Shown here: positions 1 through 9,882 of the stretch, in pieces
How positions within the stretch are numbered: the first letter of the stretch is position 1
Layout of the letters: every line of letters begins with the position of its first letter
DNA from: Prorocentrum cordatum
Lineage: Eukaryota; Sar; Dinophyceae; Prorocentrales; Prorocentraceae
NCBI GenBank assembly: GCA_963575745.1
Contig: CAUYUJ010019891.1
Coordinates: 1 to 64,000 of the forward strand
DNA: 64,000 bases
Direction: 5' to 3'
The notes under the pieces: model-generated
Databases searched by the model: none
Told to the model about the DNA's origin: nothing
Seen by the model: only the letters and a program-made list of their open reading frames with translations
Program-made: the position numbers and the translations under genes

Positions 1-1676
1 CATCGCGCCGTGCGTGCCAGCCGACGAGGGATCTCGCTGTCCGTCCAGAACGTCAGGCCCCCGCACGTCGACTCCAGGCAATTGATGAATGACCAGAGCT
101 CCGCCCTGTTATTGGACTGGCGCGCGCCTGGCAGTGGGCCGAACTTCGCGGCTCTGGTCGGGGGGCCTCTGGAGCGCCCGCTGGTGTCGAGCATCACCCA
201 ACTCCACCCGCATCGCCTGTACCTCACGTCGCTGCTGTACTCGCCGCCTGAGCCGTCACCGCTGATGGTAAGCTGCTCTCCCTCTGGGGCCTGCAGCCTG
301 CCTCCCTGGAGGCACTGCCCCAGCGGCGTCTCCTGCTCCTTGGTGCAGCACGGGGGTGGCACCGTCCAGGCCTTGGGCGTGAGCCCTCTGTGCCAGAACG
401 CTGGGGCTCCCGCCACACCTGCTTCGGCTCTCGCGACGAGCCCTGCCGTCTTCTCGACCACCTCCAAGGGCTTCCTCGCAGGGCATGCTCCCCAGATGCG
501 GTGGAAGTCGTCCTCGCGCTGCCCGCACTCGCAGGTCTCGTCGCCAGTGTTGAACTCCTGGCGCTTCCTTGCCTGCGTCCAAATGCCTGCGCACGCTGCC
601 GCCGGCAGCGCTCCGTAGGTCTGGTGCTTGCCGCGCTTCCTGAGGGACTCCAGGTGCTTGATCATATCCGTGCGGTCCACCCCGTGCTCCAGGCCAGCGC
701 CGTTGTGGTGAGCTGCTGCCTGCCTCCACAGCTGCCTCCTCACGCTGTCCAGGAGCGCCTTTATGATGTCCTCTGGGTCTCCGTCCTCCTCGTCCTCTGG
801 GAAGCGCCATCTGCTGCCGCCCTCGTCGATCCAGATGTCTGGCCCCCTCGAGTCCCAGCCTAGCTCCCAGAGCAGCAGGATGATGCTGCCCATCACTCCT
901 CGCCTCTGCTGCCAGCGCCGACTCGGGTCCGTCTGCAGGAGCCTGAAGTATACCTTGGGCCAGGCTTTGCGCGCCTGCTCCCGCAAGTCCTGGCTCTTGG
1001 CCCACAGGTCGAACCAAGCTCTGAGCTGGCTCCGCGTCATGGCGATCGCTGGGTCGACCCCTTCCAGCGCCAGAAAGGTGGTGAGGCAGCGGCCAGGCCA
1101 CGCTCTCCTCAGCGCCTGCGCATGCCTCCTCCTCGCGTGCCTGAGGGCCCACGGTGAAAGCCCGTGGGCGGCGACCCCGTACACCAACGAGGCTGATGGT
1201 CCTTGGTGGGCCACTCCTCGCCTCCTCTTTAACTTCAGCTTGCGCAGCTTGCTGCCAACCGCTCCGAACCTCTTGTGCGCGTCCTTGGCCCTCCTCGCAT
1301 GCGTGAGCCTCCTGGTAGTGCCTCTTGCTGCACGATCAGCTCCGAGGTCCCTGCCTTCTGTGACCGCTTTGACCTTAATCCCAAGCCGGCAGAGCCTGGT
1401 CTGCACCTGGGGCGTGGAGCCGAAGTCCGAGGTGAAGATCAGCGTCTTGTCTGCCAGGCTGAGCCCGTGCTGCTCCAGCCCCCACTTCAGCTTGCTCGTT
1501 GCCATCGTGAGCTGCTCCGTGACCGCCCCCTTGCTTCCGACGACCTTGACGCTGATGTCGTCGAACCAGGCCCGCGGCATCGGCTTGGGCATCGCCGAGG
1601 CGACGTCGACCATGTGGCTGAGCACCGCGTATACCACCGTCTTGGCCACGTTGTTGGAATGCCTCGAACCCGCTAG
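1..1676 (-). CDS. LINE copy 1 RT palm/thumb, zinc knuckle and RNase H (partial, runs off window)
   Basis: One open frame of about 558 codons reaches the window edge without a stop. It begins with AGSRHSNNVAKTVVY (motif B region). It then carries the catalytic pair in AWFDDISV (Asp-Asp codons at 1557-1562), the thumb, a Cys/His knuckle CECGQREDDFHRIWGAC at about 483-540, and an RNase H domain. RNase H residues are visible in SGDGSGG (Asp, about 255), NRAELW (Glu, about 100) and WTDSEI (Asp, about 40). The last catalytic block would lie outside the window. RNase H after the zinc knuckle is typical of LINE clades such as RTE-neighbour and I-like groups; I did not assign a clade. This frame differs from that of the upstream palm segment. 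Confidence 0.85.
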
Positions 1677-2396
1677 AGAATCGATCTGTCCGCCAGCATC
1701 GGCTCCGAGTACGAGTTCTTGCACCTCAAGATGCGGGCCCCCGAGTGCTGCAGCAGCAGCATGGTGAGGAGCCTCGGGCAGAAGTTCAGCTTGAGCGCCT
1801 CTGGGATGAGGGTGTCTATGCGCAGGCTGTCGTAGAACTTCTCGATGTCCGCCAGCGTGTAACCCTGGAAGATGCCGAGCGCGTCGCAGCACTCGTCCGA
1901 GAGGATACGCCTCAGCGCCTCCCTCTTGCAGCTGCCGCGTCCCACTCGCGCTCCTGCTGCTTCGCCCACGCCCTCACCGCGGGCCTGTGGAGGAGCTCCC
2001 AGCAGCGCGCCAGCTGCGGAAGCAGGGCCAGCGCGCGGTCGCCCTTGGCTGGCTTGGGGATTATCATGACCAGCGCGTTCACGAGCTGCCAGGGCCACAT
2101 CAGCCTCAGATCGCACTCGTTGAACAGGTCCACGATGGCTTGGCGCCCCGCCGTCGGTAGCCGACGGATGCCGCTACAGCAGAGCTTGTCTACTCCCTGG
2201 CCCTTATCGGGCTCCCCCGCGAGGGCGAGGTCCAGGTCGTCGACAGTCCACTGTGGCGCGTCCACGGCTGCCGCTCGCCTCCTGAGGTCCCCGAGCAGCT
2301 GCGTGTGCTTGCCGTGGGCGACCTCCTCGCACCTCCAGATCTTCGCGAAAGCCTCGGCCTTGGCGTCCACGATCTCCATCGGGCTGTCGTCGCGCC
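1677..2396 (-). pseudogene. LINE copy 1 reverse transcriptase fingers and palm, frameshifted
   Basis: This is the N-terminal half of the reverse transcriptase, in two frames. The first frame (2396 to about 1930) carries PDKGQGVDKLCCSGIRRL and LVNALVMIIPKPAKGDRALA, the fingers and motif 1/2 region. The frame then shifts near 1930, after EREWDAAA. In the second frame (about 1930-1677) comes palm motif A, LADIEKFYDSL, with its catalytic Asp, followed by PRLLTMLLLQHSGARILR. A stop codon at 1673-1675 ends this frame just where a third frame picks up the motif-B-like segment SILAGSRHSNNVAK. Two frameshifts within 300 bp make this copy non-functional as read. Confidence 0.8.
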
Positions 2397-4595
2397 CGCC
2401 TCCGTTGCCAGCTCCTCCTCGCGTCTGCTGGGCGGCTTGGTGATCCTGTGGAGCACGCCTGGCTGCCTCTCTGCGGTGGCTAGCCACCGCCCAAAGCTTC
2501 GCGTGCTCTCCCTCAGGTCTCTGTTCACCGCCGCTCTCCTCTCCTGTTCGGCCTGCATGGCCATGCCCTCGACGATGGCCACGTCGAGGTCCTCCAGCGC
2601 CGCCAGCCTCTGCCGCCAGATACTGCTGTGCAGGCGCGCCGTCTCCGAGGCCTCGCGGCCTGCCTGGGGCATGCCGTCGTGGGCCAGCTCTCGTCCTGCT
2701 CGTGCGAGCTCGCGCTGCTGCTTTGCTCCTCTGCCTCTCCTCCTCAGCTTGGCCAGCATGGTGAGCAGGACCTCGGCCCTGGCCCACCAGTCGGCGCTGT
2801 GCTCGCTGCACTTCAACCTCCTCTCTCCGAACTCCCTGGTGTTGGTGACCTTCAGCTCGTAGGCCTTGCCGCGGCCCGTGAAGTAGTGCCTGTCGACGGG
2901 GTCAATGCGGTAGGCCATGCAGTAGAACCTCCCCAGCGTGCCGATGGTGTTCGCGAAGCGGTCCCCGAGCTTCTTCGCCGCCGCCGCGTCCACCTGGTAG
3001 GCCGCGCAGCTGCTGATGTAGGAGGGGATCTCGGAGGTCTCGCACTGCTCCTGGTCCTGCAGGGCCTGCGCCGTCTCCCAGACGTGGCCCATGGTGGCGG
3101 TGTCCACTCCAGCAGCCGCCTCACGGATTCGCCTCCTCAGGTCCTCCGCGTTGCTGCTGCTCTCTGGCTCGTGCGAGGTCCCCCGGCTATGCCGCTCGCT
3201 GTGTTCGCGGTGCTCATGGTCTCCGCGGGCCGCGCCCTCCCCCTCGTGGTCCAACTGGCGGTTCCCCAGGGTGTGGGGCCGCTCTGGTACTGACGAGGTC
3301 CTGGCTACCATGGTGTTGGTCGTGTAGTCCGCGTCATGCACTCTGGGCTCGTCAGGGACCTCCGCCTCGAAGCCTCCTGTCATTTGCAGCAGCTGCTCCT
3401 CTTCGATGTGATCGTCCAGATCTGCGAAGGGGTCCGCGTCCGCATCTGACCATCCTGGTGTCGCTCGCATCCTTGTCGAACCTGGGAGGCCGTCCCCATG
3501 GTTCGCATCTGACTCCTCCCCTCCCACCCTTACAATGACTGCGCTCTCGGCGCCAAGATTATCCCCTGCGGGGGAATCCGCCCAGCCCGCCTCTACTGGC
3601 GCCAGCGCCTCCCACCGTGCGTTGTCCAGCGCCTGCTCGAAGTCCTGGGGCGGTGGGCGCTGCTCCAGTTCCTCCAGGCCTCCTCCTCCTCCAGCCGCTG
3701 CTGCCCGCGCCGGCGCTGCTGCCTCCTCCCTCACTCTCCTTCTCGTCCTCTTGCTGCCTGGGTTGGGCTGCTTCTTGGGGCGGGGCGGATGAGGGAAGGG
3801 CTGGGGCATGCGCAGCGAGCGGGCCCTCGTCTCCTGGGCCTCGGCGTAGAGCGTGAACTTCAACCCAATGCGCGGCTTCCACGGCACGTCGTAGACCGCC
3901 TCCACGCCTTTGATCAACTTCTGCCCTTGCTCGTTCACCAGGGCGTAGTCTATCATCGACTCGTGCTCTCCCATCTGGCAGGTGAAGTCGCCGTCGGGCA
4001 GCGAGACGACGGCTGTCGCCCCCATGGCAGCGGGCCAGCCTGAGTCCCACATCTCCGTCGGCGCCTTGTTGAAGTCGCCGCAGACGATCCACGCGCCGCT
4101 CAGCCCCTTCAAGAACGAGGCGAGGGCTGTCAGCTTGCGGGCGTTGCTGCCCTCGCGCAGCGACTTGCCGACGTCCAGGTAGAGGCTGATCACCGTGATT
4201 GTCGTCCCCTTCAGGTGCCACGTGACTGGTGTCCAGTCGCACAGGTCCAGGTCGGCTTTCCACTCCCCGCTCACGTCGGTCGTCGCCTTCGTGACCGTGG
4301 TCTGCCTGGCCTGGCACCGAAAGCTTGAGGTCCGCAGGTGTCCCCTCATGACGACCGCCGTCCCTCCGAAAGTGCCCTGCTCGGATCGTGAGCTGGGTCT
4401 CGCCGCCGTGAAGCACGCCTTGTATCCCAACTTCACAAGTTCGCACTCCACGGAGTCTAAGTTTGAGCGGCCCACGTGCGTCTCCTGGAACGCGTAGGCG
4501 TCGTGCCCCTGGCCGAGCTTCTGCTTGGCCATCCACAGCCTGGCTGTGGGTCCCCAGCTGGTGAGGTTCGCGCAGAACAGTGTGCGCTCGCGGGG
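2397..4595 (-). CDS. LINE copy 1 apurinic-like endonuclease domain plus linker
   Basis: This is an endonuclease/exonuclease/phosphatase-fold domain, which nicks target DNA to prime reverse transcription. The domain starts with ANLTSWGP upstream of the first Met (4532). It continues with AFQETHV (metal-binding Glu), VISLYLD, IVCGDFN (Asp and Asn of the catalytic centre) and SMIDYALV (the SxxDY motif). After about residue 250 comes a basic and acidic linker of roughly 500 residues, rich in Arg and Glu and partly coiled-coil, ending in ITKPPSRREEELATEAGA. The frame is lost at about 2397, where the RT fingers continue in another frame (RDDSPMEIVDAKAEAF). The four conserved blocks make the domain call firm; activity of this copy is doubtful because of the downstream frameshifts. 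Confidence 0.85.
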
Positions 4596-5749
4596 CTCGG
4601 CGGCGCCGCCTCCTTTGCGCCGAGCTCCGCGCGCCTGTCCTCAGGCCGAGGCTGCCCCCCTGGGCTGCCTCCGCCTGTCTGCTCCCTCAGCTGTCTGAGG
4701 TACTCCTCAGCCTCCGCGTCGCCTCCTCCCGCAGCCGGTGTCGTCCCAGCCGTTGGTGCCGAGGGGGAGGCTGCTGGCTGCTGTGGCTCGGCAGCAGGCG
4801 TCGCCTGTTGCGGGGGCTCTGCTGCGCCGCCTCCCTCAGCCTTCCTCTTCTTCGCCGCCTGGTGGATCGTGGCCTGCTGCTCCGCCGCCTTCAGCTTCGC
4901 CGCCGCCAGGTGCTCCTTCAGCTGCGTCGGGAAGGTCTGAGCGTTCTCCTTCATCTGTGCCACGACCGTTTTCTTCACCTCTTCCACTTGCTTGCGGCCC
5001 TCGTCGTCCAGGTCGGCTGCGGTCAAGTTCAGCTCGCGCTCGATGTCTGCTGCAAGTTGACCTGCCGCCAGCTCCTCCACCTGGCCGCTGACCAGCTGCT
5101 CCAGGACGCCCTTCGGCGGGTCGCGGCCATCGGCCTGGATGGCCTCGAGCTCTCTCTCCGCCTTAAGCACCGCTGCCGCCTTCACGTCCAGCTTGGCTCT
5201 CGCCTCCTGGGCAACCGCACCCGCTCTCTTCTTGGCCGCGAACGCCGTCGAGTATGCCTGGTTGGCCTCCTGCAGGGCCTTGGCTGCGATGCCCAGTCGC
5301 TGCGCCCTCGACTTGGGCGGAGGCTCTGGCACCGCTGCCTTGATCGCGGCTGCCGCGCCCTGCAGGGTTCGCGATATGGCCTCGCCGTTGGACAGGTTGA
5401 GGTCCCGACGCGTGTCCGTGAGCAGCTTCAGGGCGTGCGAGACCTTGTCCGCGCCCTTGGGCATGCTCTTGGCGCTGCTCTGCTGCTGGGGCCCGCCGCT
5501 GCCGCTGCCGCCTGCGCTGCCGCTGCTGCCGCCGCTGCCCCAGTCCGACTTCTTCGGCGTCTTGGGCTTTGGCAGGGCAGCACGGCAGGTGCACTGGTAG
5601 TGCATCCCCTCCAGGCGTGTGCACCACCACCACTCGCCGCAGGCCTTGCACACCACGTAGGCCTTGTCCGCGACCGACTTGGCCCCGCCCTTGACCATCT
5701 TCGGCGCGGCGCTGCCGTGGTGTGCGTCCAGGCGCTCGGCGTCCTGCAC
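4595..5749 (-). CDS. LINE-1 copy ORF1: zinc-binding, coiled-coil nucleic-acid chaperone-like protein
   Basis: This is the first protein of LINE copy 1, about 385 residues before the frame changes. Near residues 34-57 it has a Cys cluster (CKAC, then CTRLEG and CTC) that could bind zinc. A Gly/Ser-rich stretch follows, then a long Ala/Glu/Lys-rich helical region (about residues 130-300) with strong coiled-coil character, then a Pro/Ala-rich tail. ORF1 proteins of LINEs usually bind element RNA; I infer the same here from position and composition only. In this frame the ORF continues to 4457, but from about 4595 the conserved endonuclease start (LFCANLTSWGP) lies in another frame. ORF1 and endonuclease are therefore either overlapping ORFs or a fusion broken by a frameshift. 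The start codon at 5749 is the first Met of the open frame. Confidence 0.7.
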
Positions 5750-5867
5750 TCGCCTCAGCCGCCTCCTCGCGTCAGCCCGCAGGCGCCGCTCCCTGCGGTG
5801 CCAGGCGGGGGAGCGCGACCGCGCTCTGCTTGGATGGCCGCGGCGGCTGCTAGGTGGTTAGCGCGGA

Positions 5868-6200
5868 TACTAAGGGGTTAGAGGATTTAGTATGTGCGTA
5901 CAAGTGAGTTGTAAGTAGGTTATAAGTGTTGTAAGTCGGATGTAAGTTGTATAACCAGCTACAACTGGTTAGTAGGAGATACTAACCACTTATAGCTGGA
6001 GGCTAACCTTGCTAAGTCTCTAGTAGAGGTTAGCTCGCTAAGTCCCCACTCTAGCTACCACTTGCTAACCACTTAGTAACCACTTAGCTGCCACTTAGTA
6101 ACCACCCAGTAACCACTTACTAACCACTTAGTAACCACATAGTAAGTCCGCTAGCTAGCTTACTAAGTGGTTAGCGGACTTACTAAGTGGTTAGCGGACT
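5868..6200. repeat. AT-rich ACTTAG-word satellite block, left copy
   Basis: The block is built from degenerate variants of CCACTTAGTAA and its complement TTACTAAGTGG. It ends in two head-to-tail copies of a 20-bp unit, TTACTAAGTGGTTAGCGGAC (about 6160-6199). Base composition is sharply AT-rich against GC-rich surroundings. A block made of the same words lies at 23628-23862. The 118 bases between it and LINE copy 1 hold nothing recognisable. Confidence 0.8.
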
Positions 6201-6400
6201 CTGAGAAGGAGAAGGAGGAGGAAGAGGAGGAGGAGGAGGAGGAGGAGGAGGAAGAGGAGGGGGAGAGAGGAGGAGGAGGAGAAGGAGGAGGAGGAGGAGG
6301 AGAAGGAGGAGGAGATGTCGAGGAGGAGGAGGAGTAGGAGGAGGACGGGGAGGAGGATGAGGAGGAGGAGGAAAGGGGGAGGCGGCGGCGGAGGCGGCGA
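6201..6400. repeat. (GGA)n microsatellite
   Basis: Imperfect GGA/GAG triplet tract directly after the ACTTAG block. Long open frames through it are poly-Glu/Arg artefacts of the repeat. Confidence 0.9.
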
Positions 6401-6423
6401 CGGGCGCGCCTCAGCCCAAGACG

Positions 6424-6551
6424 GCCGCTCGACGCGGCGGCCCTGCAGGGCCGCCGCGTCGAGCGGCAGCCTGGCGCGGCTGAGCGCGGCGCAGGCGAAG
6501 TTCGCCTGCGCCGCGCTCTGCGCCGCCATCTCCAGCGGCATTGCCGCTGGC
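6424..6551. repeat. Cluster of three perfect GC-rich palindromes
   Basis: 6424-6467 is a perfect 44-bp palindrome centred on CCCTG/CAGGG. 6482-6518 has two perfect 18-base arms around a single G. 6533-6551 has 9-base arms (CCAGCGGCA) around one T. All could form cruciforms or hairpins. No coding function is evident. Confidence 0.9.
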
Positions 6552-6693
6552 GCGGGCGGCGGGGGGGGGCCCCGCGCGCCGCTCGGCAGCCAGAGCGGCC
6601 CACCGCACGTAGCCGTCGTCCACAACCCAGAGGGTTGGGGGACGACGTGCGACGGGCCGACGGCTGCCGAGCCCGTCCCACCCCTCGGGGATG

Positions 6694-7062
6694 TCGAGGA
6701 GGATCCCCGATCCCCGAGGGGTCCTCCGAGAGGAGACTGCCCCATGGCTCGGGGTCGCCATCGAAAAACATGTCTTGATATGTTTTTCGATGGCGATCCC
6801 GAGCCGCGAAGCAAAGGGAAAAGGGAGGGCGCGCTCCCCGCGCGGCCTGTAAGCCGCACGCGCGCGGGCGGCGTGCCTCGAGGAGGATCCCCGACATCCC
6901 CGACGGAGGTCCTCCGAGAGGAGACTGCCCCATGGCTCGGGGTCGCCATCGAAAAACATGTCTTGATATGTTTTTCGATGGCGATCCCGAGCCGCGAAGC
7001 AAAGGGAAAAGGGAGGGCGCGCTCCCCGCGCGGCCTGTAAGCCGCACGCGCGCGGGCGGCGT
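6694..7062. repeat. Tandem duplication of a 185-bp unit carrying a 58-bp hairpin
   Basis: 6694-6877 and 6878-7062 are nearly identical head-to-tail copies that differ by small changes near their starts. Each has an inverted repeat (6747-6804 and 6935-6992) with 25-base arms, one mismatch and an 8-base loop (GTCTTGAT); the arms read GCTCGGG, TCGCCATCG, AAAAACAT. The near identity points to a recent duplication. Confidence 0.9.
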
Positions 7063-7690
7063 CTCCTCCTCCCCCCTCCTTCTATCCTCCTCCTCCTCCT
7101 CCTCCTCCCTCTCCTCCTCCTCCTCCTCCTCCTCCTCCTCCTCCTCCTCCTCCTCCTCCTCCTCCTCCTCCTCTCCGCCTCCTCCTCTCGCCCTCCTCCT
7201 CTCGTCATCATCATATACTCCTCCCTCGTCCTCCTCCTCCTCATCCTCCTCCTCGTCCTCCTGACCCTCCGCTCCTCCATCGTCCTCCTCCTCCCCCCAT
7301 CCCCTCCTCATCCTCCTCCTCCTCCTCCTCCTCCTCCTAGCTTCTCTCTCTCTCTCTCCTCCTCCTCCTCCTCCTCCTCCTCCTCCTCCTCCTCTCCTCC
7401 TCCTCGTCCTCCTCCCTCCTCCCCCCCCCCCCCCCCCCCCCCCCTCCTCCCCCCATCCTCCTCCCGCTCTGAGCTATCTCGTCGTTTTCCTCCTCCTCAT
7501 GCTCCTCCTCCTCCTCCCCCCCTCCCCCTCCCCCTCCTCCCCTCCCCCCCCCCCCCCCCTCGTCAGAGGAGGGGGGGGGGGAGGAGAAGGGGGAGGGGGG
7601 GCAAGATGAGGAGGAGGAGCAGCAGTAGGAGCAGGAGGAGGAGGGGGGGAAGGGGGAGGATGCGGGGAAGGAGGAGTTTGAACGACCGCA
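7063..7690. repeat. (CTC)n/(GGA)n microsatellites with poly-C tracts
   Basis: CCT/CTC triplets with long C runs (about 7420-7443 and 7540-7560), switching to GGA triplets after 7565. There is no gene. Predicted Ser/Pro- or Arg/Glu-rich frames here are low-complexity artefacts. Confidence 0.9.
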
Positions 7691-7734
7691 CCACTGATCA
7701 ACGACATTAGCGCTGCAACGCAAGAGGACGAGGA

Positions 7735-7945
7735 AGAGCGAGGCGGAGGAGAGGAATCGGCGACCATGCACTGTTCAGGTGCTGCAGCACCGAAGTGTCA
7801 ATGAAAAAGGTGCGCTATGCAGAAGGAATCCACGTTTTCAAGGCGGAGAAGAGGAGTCGTCGACCATGCAACGTTCAGGTGCTGCAGCACCGAAGCATTT
7901 AGCAATGTAAAAAAGTGCGCTGCAGCGCCCGTAAGGAATCCACGT
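7735..7945. repeat. Diverged tandem duplication (about 105 bp) with GGTGCTGCAGCACC palindromes
   Basis: Two copies (about 7735-7840 and 7845-7945) share GACCATGCA, TTCAGGTGCTGCAGCACCGA and AAGGAATCCACGTTTT. The second copy has an extra GCGCTGCAGCGC palindrome where the first reads GCGCTATGCAGA. This pair is the left edge of the palindrome-rich segment. Confidence 0.8.
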
Positions 7946-7946
7946 T

Positions 7947-9829
7947 TTAGGCTAAAGCGCGCCACCGCGGCTGCGACCATATCGGGCGCGCCGCTCGGAT
8001 GCCGCCGCCCTCGCGCGGCGCCCGCGCGAGCGAGCGCACGATGCTCGCCGTGTGCGCCCAAAAGGCGTCGGCATCGCCGCCAAGCGCGTGCGCGGAGGCG
8101 CGCGGGTGCAGCTTCTCCTTTAAGAAGTAGGGCAGGACCAAGCTCAAGCCATAGTAGTGGCCGTTCTTGGTGAAGGAGAGGTGTTTCAACACCTCGGCCG
8201 CAATGTGTTCCCCTCCTCCGTCCTCCAACAGCACGACGTCGCCGTATTTGACGTCGTGGTAGCGGCACCGCGCTGCAGCGGACGTAACAAAGTCCGCAGG
8301 CCCGAACTGCTGCAGCAGTTCGCGCGAGATGGCCTTGGGCGGCCTGGTGGCGTTAACCAGGCAGTTAACCTTAAAGGTGTCGCCATCCATGAGCTGCCAC
8401 AGGTGCCGCTCGGTGGCGCTCTTCAGGACATTGGCGTCCCAGCCGCTGGGGGCTGCAGCCCCCACCTGAAGAGCGTTCGCAAAGCGCTTGCTGGTCTTGT
8501 GCTTGCGCTCAAAACCCAGCACGACGGCAGCGCCACATGGCCCCAACGCCTCACGTAGTTGGCGAAGTGGTGCAGGTAATGGAACTTCTGCGCCATCGTT
8601 TCCTTGCCAAAGACGCTGCTGTATGACAGCAAAAACATGTTAACCGCAGCCTGCAGCTTATCCGCGTCTGCCTGACGCCTGGATACTCTTAGGATTTCTT
8701 CCACAAGGATCGTGTGCGCCTCGAACACTGCGCAAGCAGATCGGACTGCAGGCGCTGCAGCGTCGCTAGCCACCTCCCTGAAGAAACACGTCAATCCGCC
8801 CGCGCGAACGCATGTCCGAACAAGAGGGGTGCAATACATATCCTACAGAAATTCACGTGCGCTGCAGCGCATGTATTATTGGTCTGGCGGGGGCGCGAAG
8901 CATGCAATGATACTTGCATGGTTGTGAGCCCCTCGCTGGCGGTGCACTTGAAATGCTTGCTGTCAACGTGGGACCTCACGCGCTTCTCGCCGAAGATCGC
9001 GCACGTGTCGGGGGAGATGGAGTGGCACCCTGGAAACGACCAGTCCTGGAAATATGCGTCTGCGCGCGCCCGGTAACCCTTCAACCTTCGAAACATTTGG
9101 AACGCCAGAATGTTATATGTACCGTTGACGAAAATACAATGCATCCAATCAAACATGACTGTCTCGAGCGGCTTGAGTTTCCGAACCCGCTCAGGCAAAT
9201 GGGGGTCCCAGTTCCAGCCAAGTCGGCGCTCCAACTCCTGGAACTCGCCCTTGTTCATGATGTTGACCCCTTCGATCAATCTGTTGCAGATGGCATCGAG
9301 CAACGGCGCCGTCATCGGCTGCAGCCGCGACGCATCTGGTTCCGAGTGGTGAACAGCGACGCCCGTCGCATCAGAAGCAACTATATCCCGAACTTCGCCC
9401 TTCAAGAACACGTTGCGGCACATAAAACATGGTTTGATTCCTGACGAACCTTTCATTCCGATCAAGCGGTGTATTGCATCCTCGTCCGCGATCCGACAGA
9501 GCCGCTGCAGCGACGCAAGAAGGCGTAATGGATATATACATGTGCACATGTATGCTAACTAATCTTGGGTGCTATGCGGCGACCGCTGCAGCGGCTGAAT
9601 GTAAATTCCGAGGTCCATCTGGATGAGCTCCGTCGCGCCGTCGGGGCGCAGCCGCAAGCTGATGCCTGCGCTGAAGTTGCGCCCCTGATCAGGCCAGAAC
9701 TGCGCGAGGATTGCGCCCAGTAGCATCGTCAGTCCGTGCGGCTGGATGTCGCTCGCGGTCTTGGCCCGCGTCGTCGCGAGCTGGAACCGCGCATCCTGCG
9801 AACAAATCGCAGCACAACTGGCGCTGCAG

Positions 9830-9882
<53 letters not shown>

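Larger units (their letters stand above)
1..5749 (-). mobile_element. LINE (non-LTR) retrotransposon copy 1, 3' end outside the window
   Basis: Read on the minus strand, the element gives in order: a zinc-binding, coiled-coil ORF1 (5749-4595), an apurinic-type endonuclease (4595 to about 3800), a long Arg/Glu-rich linker, reverse transcriptase fingers and palm (2397-1677), thumb, zinc knuckle and RNase H (1676-1). This is the usual order of dinoflagellate LINEs. Reading-frame changes near 4595, 2397, 1930 and 1677 break the polyprotein, so the copy looks dead unless some are sequencing errors. The RNase H domain runs off the start of the window, so the 3' end and tail are not visible. Confidence 0.9.

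Noticed and set aside
4580-5881. Long plus-strand open frames opposite LINE copy 1 (also 10-618 and 763-1767)
   Set aside because: They are antisense shadows of GC-rich coding sequence; the minus strand carries the conserved motifs.
6163-7311. Long open frames in the GGA/CTC tracts (also 23824-24321, 26941-28457 and 44210-45214)
   Set aside because: They translate to homopolymers or two-residue repeats on several frames at once; this is a property of triplet repeats.
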